Positions 6,691-11,800 of a stretch of DNA of 11,800 nucleotides are shown one piece after another (the first letter of the stretch is position 1; each line of letters begins with the position of its first letter). A program made the position numbers and the translations under genes. A model generated the notes under the pieces. It was not told the origin of the DNA, did not search any database, and saw only the letters and a program-made list of their open reading frames with translations. Origin of the DNA: an uncultured Bacteroidales bacterium (GTDB lineage Bacteria > Bacteroidota > Bacteroidia > Bacteroidales > Paludibacteraceae); assembly GCA_937911935.1 (NCBI GenBank), contig CALDQH010000078.1:1-11800 (forward strand), given 5' to 3'.

Positions 6691-7947
6691 ATGAACTTGA
6701 AAAGAGTCGTTGTAACAGGTCTGGGTGCACTTACCCCTATTGGCAATAATATTTCTGAATATTGGAACTCGTTGCTAGCAGGGGTAAGTGGCGCAGGGCC
6801 TATTACTCGTTTTGATGCTTCTAAACTTAAAACGCATTTTGCTTGCGAAGTTAAAGGATTTCAACCAGCAGATCATTTTGACCGCAAAGAAGCTAGAAAA
6901 TACGATCTTTATTCTCAGTATGCCATCGTTGCAGCTCGCGAAGCCATCAAAGATGCTAATTTAGCATTGGATACTGAAGATAAAGACCGCATTGGTGTTA
7001 TTCTTGGAATTGGTATCGGTGGCATACAATCGCTCGAAAAAGAAATCATGGATTATGCAACGGGCGATGGTACTCCACGATACTCTCCCTTCTTTATCAC
7101 TAAGATGATTGCTAACATGGCCAGTGGTCACATTGCCATGGAATACGGTTTTAGAGGTCCTAACTACATTTGCTCATCAGCATGTGCATCTAGTACAACA
7201 GCCATTGCTTCTGCCATTGACCAAATTCGTTTGGGAAGGGTAAATGTTATGGTTACAGGTGGTGCAGAAGCCCCTCTTACCATCAGTGGTATGGGTGGTT
7301 TTAACAGCATGCACGCGTTATCAACCCGCAACGACGACCCACAAACTGCTTCACGTCCTTTCTGCAAAAGCCGTGACGGTTTTGTTATGGGCGAAGGCGC
7401 TGGTTGCCTTGTATTAGAAGAATTAGAACACGCCCTTTCGAGAGGAGCTACTATCTACGCAGAAATAGCCGGTGTGGGTGCTTCGGCTGATGCACACCAC
7501 ATTACCGCTTCGCATCCCGAAGGTTTGGGTGCTATTTTGGCGATGAAACACGCCTTAGAAGATGCCAATATGTCAATCGAAGACATCGATTACATCAATG
7601 TTCACGGCACATCTACTCCTGTAGGCGACGTTTCGGAGGCAAAAGCCATTGTTAAACTATTTGGCGAACATGCCTATCGTTTAAATATCAGTTCGACTAA
7701 ATCCATGACAGGACACTTAATGGGTGCAGCTGGAGCTGTCGAAGGCATTGCAAGCATTTTATCGGTATATCATGATGTGGTTCCTCCTACTATCAACTAC
7801 ACTGGCGAAGAAGACGAAAACATTGATTATCGTCTAAACTTTACCTTTAACCAAGCACAAAAAAGAACTGTAAATGCAGCACTTTCTAATACATTTGGTT
7901 TTGGAGGACAAAACGCCAGTCTTATCGTGAAAAAATTTAATCAATAA
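6691..7947 (+). CDS. fabF: 3-oxoacyl-[acyl-carrier-protein] synthase II
   Basis: FabF condenses malonyl-ACP with an acyl-ACP and elongates fatty acids in the type II pathway. The 418 residues match the normal length and begin MNLKRVVVTGLGALTPIGN, typical of KAS II. The catalytic Cys-His-His set is complete: C165 in CSSACASST, H305 in VHGTSTPVGD and H342 in STKSMTGHLMGAAG, with the supporting K337. The numbers are each two above the E. coli FabF ones. The C-terminal SNTFGFGGQNAS loop (399-410), which gates substrate entry, is intact. It lies 15 bases after acpP and 17 bases before rnc, all on the same strand, so one transcript is likely. The ATG at 6691 fits the family N-terminus. KAS I (FabB) is less likely, given the N-terminus and this position next to acpP. 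Confidence 0.97.
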   Translation: MNLKRVVVTGLGALTPIGNNISEYWNSLLAGVSGAGPITRFDASKLKTHFACEVKGFQPADHFDRKEARKYDLYSQYAIVAAREAIKDANLALDTEDKDRIGVILGIGIGGIQSLEKEIMDYATGDGTPRYSPFFITKMIANMASGHIAMEYGFRGPNYICSSACASSTTAIASAIDQIRLGRVNVMVTGGAEAPLTISGMGGFNSMHALSTRNDDPQTASRPFCKSRDGFVMGEGAGCLVLEELEHALSRGATIYAEIAGVGASADAHHITASHPEGLGAILAMKHALEDANMSIEDIDYINVHGTSTPVGDVSEAKAIVKLFGEHAYRLNISSTKSMTGHLMGAAGAVEGIASILSVYHDVVPPTINYTGEEDENIDYRLNFTFNQAQKRTVNAALSNTFGFGGQNASLIVKKFNQ

Positions 7948-7964
7948 TATTAGAACCCATCATT

Positions 7965-8771
7965 TTGATTAAACAAGCATTATCTAGGATACGGTTCGCT
8001 TTTAAAAAAGATGAACCGTATTCTCGTTTAAAAAGGATTCTTGGTTTTGCTCCAAAAAACATCGAATTATACAATTTGGCTATGCGTCATCGCTCCATGA
8101 ATGGCTTTCGCAACAAAGACAGATTGTATAACAACGAACGATTGGAATTCTTGGGCGATTCGGTTCTTAGTACCATCGTCTCTGACATTATCTACCACAA
8201 ATATCCCGAATACCGCGAAGGCGAACTCACTACCCTACGTTCTAAATTAGTACAACGCGCCACATTAGATCAACTTGCCATTGATATAGGTCTTAGGCCT
8301 CTTATTGTTAGTTACAATAGTGACAACGATAAGGACATGCACATCAACGGCAATGCTTTCGAAGCCCTAATTGGTGCTATTTATTTGGATCAAGGCTACA
8401 AACGATGCACGCAATTTATTTTATCGCTTATTCGAGATAAATTTATCGACATTGATCAAATTAGTCGTTGCGAAGTCAACTTTAAATCGAAATTTATCGA
8501 ATGGTCGCAACGAAGAAAAGTCACCTATAGTTTTACGCATACCGTTCAAGATAGTATTTATGGCAATTATTTTACTGCCGATGTTTATGTAGAAGGTATT
8601 CATGCTGGCACTGGGACAGGACGCAACAAGAAAGAAGCCGAGCAAAAAGCCTGCAAAGTTGCCGTAAATACCATTAAAAAGAAGGCGTTCAAACAAGAGC
8701 TTAGACAAATTAAACCGGATGTATCGCTTCAAATCGCAGATTCAGGAGAGGAAGATGACGATACACCATAA
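7965..8771 (+). CDS. rnc: Ribonuclease III, TTG start
   Basis: RNase III cleaves double-stranded RNA, maturing rRNA precursors and processing mRNAs and antisense pairs. Of the 268 residues, the nuclease domain is about 25-165. It has the signature NNERLEFLGDS, with metal-binding or catalytic E58, E61 and D65, and the second acidic pair at N130 and E133 in GNAFEALIGAIYLD. The first of these is Asp in E. coli (D114) but Asn here. A double-stranded RNA-binding domain follows at about 171-240, ending in the basic helix KKEAEQKA. A roughly 20-residue N-terminal extension and an acidic tail (GEEDDDTP) frame the domains. Translation appears to start at TTG: there is no suitable in-frame ATG, and the encoded MIKQALSRIRFAFKKDE fits the start of Bacteroides homologues as I recall them. 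It lies 17 bases after fabF and 11 before the next gene. Confidence 0.95.
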   Translation: MIKQALSRIRFAFKKDEPYSRLKRILGFAPKNIELYNLAMRHRSMNGFRNKDRLYNNERLEFLGDSVLSTIVSDIIYHKYPEYREGELTTLRSKLVQRATLDQLAIDIGLRPLIVSYNSDNDKDMHINGNAFEALIGAIYLDQGYKRCTQFILSLIRDKFIDIDQISRCEVNFKSKFIEWSQRRKVTYSFTHTVQDSIYGNYFTADVYVEGIHAGTGTGRNKKEAEQKACKVAVNTIKKKAFKQELRQIKPDVSLQIADSGEEDDDTP

Positions 8772-8782
8772 ATTTTTATTAT

Positions 8783-10600
8783 ATGCAAAAAACTTTTCAA
8801 TTATCAACATTGCTCAGCCATCAAGTTAAAAAGTATGGAAAGCGCGCAGCATTGTATTATCGAGATGCGTTGAGCAAAAAGTGGCTTCCTGTATCCTGGA
8901 ATGAATTATGCCAAAAAGTAGAGACGTTGGCAGGAGCCCTTATTCAATCGAACGTAAAATCAGAAGAAAAGGTTGGTATCTTCGCGCCTAACATGCCCGA
9001 GGCTATTATGGCAGATTTTGCGAATTACGCCGTACACGCTGTATCGGTTCCTATGTACGCCACCTCTACAAAAAGCCAAATTGAGTTTATTGTAGATGAT
9101 TCTGAAATTGGCGTTATTTTTGCGGGCGAACAATATCAATACGATATTGCTTGCAAAGTTTTGGAAACTTCCAAAACCCTACACACCGTTGTTGCCATGT
9201 CGCCAAGCGTTGATTTGCGCGGTATCAAGGGCGGTATCAGTTGGAAAGATTACTTGGAGCAAGGTGAAATGCACCCCAACACAGAAATCATTAGCCAACG
9301 CAGAGCGATGAGTTCGCAAGAAGATTTGGTAAACATCTTGTACACCTCTGGTACAACAGGACAACCCAAAGGGGTTATGCTTCACCAATCTAACTACACC
9401 GAAATTATGCGTACGCACAACGAAATATTGAGTATGCTCAATGACAAAGATACTTCGATGTGCTTTTTACCTCTTACACACGTTTTTGAACGTGCATGGA
9501 CTTATTTCTGTTTACAAAAAGGCATCGCTGTTTATGTAAACAAAGATACAGCAGCCATAGCCAGCATCATGCCAGAGGTTCGTCCTACGGTTATGTGCGC
9601 TGTTCCTCGCTACTGGGAAAAGGTGTATGCAGCTGTACAAGCCAAAATTGAATCGAGCCCAAGATTGATTCAAAAATTGTTCCGCTACTCCATCAAATTG
9701 GGTTACAAACGCAACTTGGAATACAAACGTTTTGGCAAACGCTCACCTATGAGCATTGGCATACCATACAAATTCATTGCTAAACCCTTGTTCAACAAAG
9801 TAAAAAAAGTTGCTGGTATTGACAACGGTCGTTTATTCCCTGTTGCAGGAGCACGTTTATCGGACGAAATCAACGAATTCCTACATGCTTTGGATATTAA
9901 GATTTGCTACGGATACGGACTTACCGAATCGTGCGCAACCGTATGTTGCTACGATGCCCACATGAAAAACTACATCATTGGTTCGGTAGGTAAAATCATC
10001 CCCGATTTGCAAGTAAAAATATCGAGCGAAGGCGAAATTTTGCTAAAAGGCAAAACCATCACCGCTGGTTATTACAAACGTCCTGATGCCAACAAAGAAG
10101 CATTTACCGAGGATGGTTTCTTTAGAACGGGAGATGCTGGTTACTTGGATATGGACAACAACTTGTATATTACAGACCGCATCAAAGACCTATTCAAAAC
10201 AGCAGGTGGTAAATACATTGCTCCTCAATTATTGGAGAGCCTAATCTGTGACGATGCCTTTGTAGAACAAGCTGTAGCCATAGGCAACGAACGCAAATAT
10301 GTTTCGATGCTGATTATTCCTGATTACACAGCCTTGGAACCTTATGCTAAAAACAAAGGCATTACCTATCAATCACGTGCAGAGTTGATTCAAAAGCCCG
10401 AAATTATCGGCTTGTACGAAGGCATTATCCATACCCTTAACAAAGGTTTGGCTCGCTACGAACAAATTAAACGTTTTACTTTGCTAGAAAAACCATTTAC
10501 CATGGAGCAAGGTCACCTTACCAACACCCTAAAAATTAAACGTAAGGTAGTAAACGAATTGTTCGCCAAAGAAATTGATGCCATGTATCCGAATGATTAG
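8783..10600 (+). CDS. Long-chain acyl-CoA synthetase (AMP-forming)
   Basis: This enzyme activates free fatty acids to acyl-CoA through an acyl-adenylate, for membrane lipid synthesis, recycling or degradation. The 605 residues contain the ANL-superfamily motifs in order. The phosphate loop is YTSGTTGQPKG at 187-197, and PLTHVFER at 230-237 is typical of the long-chain branch. GYGLTES lies at 377-383, with FRTGD at 447-451, YITDRIKDLFKTAGGK at 462-477 and the C-terminal catalytic lysine, probably K584, in NTLKIKRK. No membrane segment or signal peptide is evident, so it is likely cytoplasmic or peripheral on the membrane. It follows rnc by 11 bases, suggesting co-expression with acpP and fabF and linking acyl-chain synthesis to acyl-CoA formation. 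A strong hairpin lies about 150 bases downstream. FadD is the closest named relative, but the chain-length preference cannot be read from sequence. Confidence 0.93.
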   Translation: MQKTFQLSTLLSHQVKKYGKRAALYYRDALSKKWLPVSWNELCQKVETLAGALIQSNVKSEEKVGIFAPNMPEAIMADFANYAVHAVSVPMYATSTKSQIEFIVDDSEIGVIFAGEQYQYDIACKVLETSKTLHTVVAMSPSVDLRGIKGGISWKDYLEQGEMHPNTEIISQRRAMSSQEDLVNILYTSGTTGQPKGVMLHQSNYTEIMRTHNEILSMLNDKDTSMCFLPLTHVFERAWTYFCLQKGIAVYVNKDTAAIASIMPEVRPTVMCAVPRYWEKVYAAVQAKIESSPRLIQKLFRYSIKLGYKRNLEYKRFGKRSPMSIGIPYKFIAKPLFNKVKKVAGIDNGRLFPVAGARLSDEINEFLHALDIKICYGYGLTESCATVCCYDAHMKNYIIGSVGKIIPDLQVKISSEGEILLKGKTITAGYYKRPDANKEAFTEDGFFRTGDAGYLDMDNNLYITDRIKDLFKTAGGKYIAPQLLESLICDDAFVEQAVAIGNERKYVSMLIIPDYTALEPYAKNKGITYQSRAELIQKPEIIGLYEGIIHTLNKGLARYEQIKRFTLLEKPFTMEQGHLTNTLKIKRKVVNELFAKEIDAMYPND

Positions 10601-10714
10601 TTAGTCGCTATGCGACGATGAATCGGTGAAAGTTGCGAGTAAGCGAGAGGAGAAGCAATATTTACATTGATTATCCCGAGCGGGAGCAACTTCATGAAAT
10701 GCGAAGCATTGAAT

Positions 10715-10738
10715 AATCGACTAACCGACTAATTGATG
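10715..10738. repeat. Octamer repeats after the acyl-CoA synthetase gene
   Basis: Three tandem units, AATCGACT, AACCGACT and AATTGATG, run from 10715 to 10738. They share their core with the ACTAATCG units of the trxA-dnaE gap. They lie just before the GC-rich hairpin. Confidence 0.55.
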
Positions 10739-10746
10739 TTAATCCG

Positions 10747-10787
10747 ATGCGCCCCCGCCGGCATTACGCTGGTGGGGGCGCATTTTA
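10747..10787 (+). terminator. Strong GC-rich hairpin, probable terminator of the acpP-to-acyl-CoA synthetase operon
   Basis: Bases 10747-10762 pair with 10768-10783 in a 16-bp stem (two G-U pairs) around the loop ATTAC, beginning ATGCGCCCCC and ending GGGGGCGCAT. TTTTA follows at 10783-10787, a short U tract. It is far more GC-rich than its surroundings, so it may have come from a mobile or repeated element and serves as a terminator here. Confidence 0.65.
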
Positions 10788-10790
10788 CTT

Positions 10791-10812
10791 AGACACCAGC
10801 CTGCGTCCCTAC
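10791..10812 (-). repeat. GTAG-headed REP-like element, degenerate copy
   Basis: The minus strand reads GTAGGGACGCA from 10812, the same 11 bases that head the perfect copy 36 bases away. The rest (GGCTGGTGTCT) allows only an imperfect stem with G-U pairs. It is a direct repeat of the neighbouring element and probably a decayed member of the same family. Confidence 0.5.
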
Positions 10813-10817
10813 CATTC

Positions 10818-10844
10818 AAAAAGCGGACGCACGACCGTGCGTCC
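10818..10844 (-). terminator. Probable terminator of pgi formed by the REP-like palindrome
   Basis: On the minus strand the 9-bp stem (10844-10825) is followed by GCTTTTTGA, a five-T tract. It lies about 125 bases after the pgi stop. With the plus-strand hairpin at 10747-10783 it would stop transcription from both sides of this convergent gap. Confidence 0.5.
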
Positions 10845-10848
10845 CTAC
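10823..10848 (-). repeat. GTAG-headed REP-like palindrome
   Basis: On the minus strand, GTAG (10848-10845) is followed directly by GGACGCACG, a two-base GT and CGTGCGTCC, a perfect 9-bp palindrome. A GTAG head followed by a palindrome is the layout described for REP elements associated with RAYT transposases. No transposase lies in the window. Confidence 0.6.
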
Positions 10849-10907
10849 AAAAAATCCCCGCCACTCTATCGAGCAGCAGGGAAATTCCTATATCCTAATG
10901 ACCCTTT

Positions 10908-10939
10908 CGATTCACCGATTAGTCGATTTACCGATTGGT
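10908..10939. repeat. Tandem CGATT octamer array downstream of pgi
   Basis: Four octamers run without a break: CGATTCAC, CGATTAGT, CGATTTAC, CGATTGGT. CGATT is invariant and the last three bases vary. The second unit is identical to the minus-strand unit in the trxA-dnaE gap, so the same family occupies separate gaps. Confidence 0.75.
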
Positions 10940-10969
10940 CAGAGCATCGCGAGCGATGCGTCATATGCA

Positions 10970-11800
10970 CTATTTTAAGCGTGCTTTAATTGCTTCAGTT
11001 TCCTTTTCGTAACCAGGTTTTTCAAGCAAAGCAAACATGTTCTTTTTGTAAGCTTCTACACCAGGTTGGTTGAATGGGTTTACTTCTAACAAGTAGCCGC
11101 TGATACCGCAAGCTTTTTCGAAGAAGTAGATCAACTGACCAATGTAGTAAGCATTTAGTTCGGGAACTTCTACTTTCATGTTAGGAACACCACCGTCAAC
11201 GTGAGCAAGCATCGTACCCAACTCTGCCATTTTGTTTACTTCGTCAACACGTTTGCCAGCCAAGAAGTTTAGGCCGTCAAGGTTAGCTTCGTCCGATGGA
11301 ATAACCAAAGTTTTGTTAGGAGTAGCAATAGAGATAACGGTTTCGAAAATGGTGCGTTCGCCTTCTTGAATCCATTGACCCATAGAGTGAAGGTCGGTAG
11401 TAAAGTCAACAGCAGCATTGAAGATACCTTTGCCGTCTTTGCCTTCGCTTTCGCCGTAAAGTTGTTTCCACCATTCGGCAAAGAAGTGCAATTTAGGTTG
11501 GTAGTTTACCAAGATTTCAATTTTTTTGCCGTTTTGATACAAGGCATTGCGGGTGGCAGCATAAACAGCAGCAGGGTTTTCCATAAATGGAGTATCAACA
11601 CCACAAACTTGTTCCATGCGTTGAGCACCAGCAACTAATTGACGTACGTCTAAACCAGCAACCGCAATAGGCAACAAACCTACAGGAGTAAGCACTGAGA
11701 AACGACCACCTACGTTGTCTGGAATTACGTATGTTTTGTAACCTTCTTGTGTAGCTAGAGTACGAAGAGCACCTTTTGCTTGGTCGGTAATAGCTACGAT
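10970..11800 (-). CDS. pgi: Glucose-6-phosphate isomerase, C-terminal 276 residues, cut by window edge
   Basis: The enzyme interconverts glucose 6-phosphate and fructose 6-phosphate in glycolysis and gluconeogenesis, in the cytoplasm. The frame is open from the window edge at 11800 to the TAG at 10972-10970. The N-terminus, about 170 residues if the protein is the usual 445 or so of Bacteroidetes, is missing. Both family signatures are present: DNVGGRFSVLTPVG near the start of the visible part, and the C-terminal GYLLEVNPFNQPGVEAYKKN. Active-site positions are visible: the glutamate in QLYGESEGK, the histidine in TTDLHSMGQ and the lysine in QPGVEAYKKN. An internal GTG at 11695 is not the start, because conserved sequence (TDQAKGALRTLA and VGGRFS) continues upstream. 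It converges on the acyl-CoA synthetase gene. Confidence 0.97.
   Translation of the reverse strand: MVAITDQAKGALRTLATQEGYKTYVIPDNVGGRFSVLTPVGLLPIAVAGLDVRQLVAGAQRMEQVCGVDTPFMENPAAVYAATRNALYQNGKKIEILVNYQPKLHFFAEWWKQLYGESEGKDGKGIFNAAVDFTTDLHSMGQWIQEGERTIFETVISIATPNKTLVIPSDEANLDGLNFLAGKRVDEVNKMAELGTMLAHVDGGVPNMKVEVPELNAYYIGQLIYFFEKACGISGYLLEVNPFNQPGVEAYKKNMFALLEKPGYEKETEAIKARLK

Larger units (their letters stand above)
10601..10969. other. Repeat-rich convergent gap between the acyl-CoA synthetase gene and pgi
   Basis: This 369-base gap holds no credible gene. From left to right it contains three 5-bp mini-hairpins: GTCGC/GCGAC at 10604-10616, TCCCG/CGGGA at 10674-10685 and AATGC/GCATT at 10698-10710. 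Octamer repeats follow at 10715-10738, then the GC-rich hairpin at 10747-10783 and two GTAG-headed elements on the minus strand. A second octamer array lies at 10908-10939 and a 7-bp hairpin at 10944-10959 (GCATCGC, GA, GCGATGC). Local GC content rises sharply around 10746-10850. Confidence 0.7.

Noticed and set aside
10747..10989. 80-codon plus-strand frame downstream of the acyl-CoA synthetase gene
   Set aside because: It is read through the GC-rich hairpin, the REP-like units and the octamer array, and overlaps the pgi 3' end, so it is not a credible protein.

Overview
The window is ordinary chromosomal DNA of a Bacteroidetes bacterium, most likely order Bacteroidales. The evidence is threefold. 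Several gene starts carry the phylum's sigma-ABfr promoter pattern (TTTG, about 20 bases, TAnnTTTG). Shine-Dalgarno sequences are largely absent. The proteins have a Bacteroidales look: a DnaE with a long charged insert in its PHP domain, a zinc-free L31, and an acpP-fabF-rnc cluster. I cannot name a genus. No phage, IS element, CRISPR array, toxin system, tRNA or rRNA gene is visible.

Layout. Positions 1-360 (minus) hold the N-terminal part of a secreted alpha/beta-hydrolase, cut by the window edge. After a divergent promoter region comes rpmE2 (plus, 585-833) with its own promoter and terminator. A minus-strand block follows, in transcription order purN (6072-5506), dnaE (5443-1520) and trxA (1355-1041). 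trxA has its own promoter just behind dnaE and a strong terminator at 961-997. A 366-base divergent region with a 9-bp inverted repeat separates purN from a plus-strand cluster: acpP, fabF, rnc and a long-chain acyl-CoA synthetase (6439-10600), with gaps of only 11-17 bases. A 369-base convergent gap holds two hairpins and repeats. The window ends in pgi (minus, C-terminal 276 residues, N-terminus beyond the edge).

Function. All genes are housekeeping: translation (L31), redox (thioredoxin), replication (DNA polymerase III alpha), purine synthesis (PurN), fatty acid synthesis and activation (AcpP, FabF, acyl-CoA synthetase), RNA processing (RNase III) and glycolysis (glucose-6-phosphate isomerase). 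The acpP-fabF-rnc-acyl-CoA synthetase run looks like one transcription unit.

The most notable material is between the genes. Three gaps contain degenerate 7- or 8-base tandem repeats. In the purN-dnaE gap they fill every base and include the purN stop codon. The fadD-pgi gap also carries two minus-strand copies of a GTAG-headed element, one with a perfect 9-bp palindrome, resembling REP elements mobilised by RAYT transposases. I found no convincing new multi-gene system.
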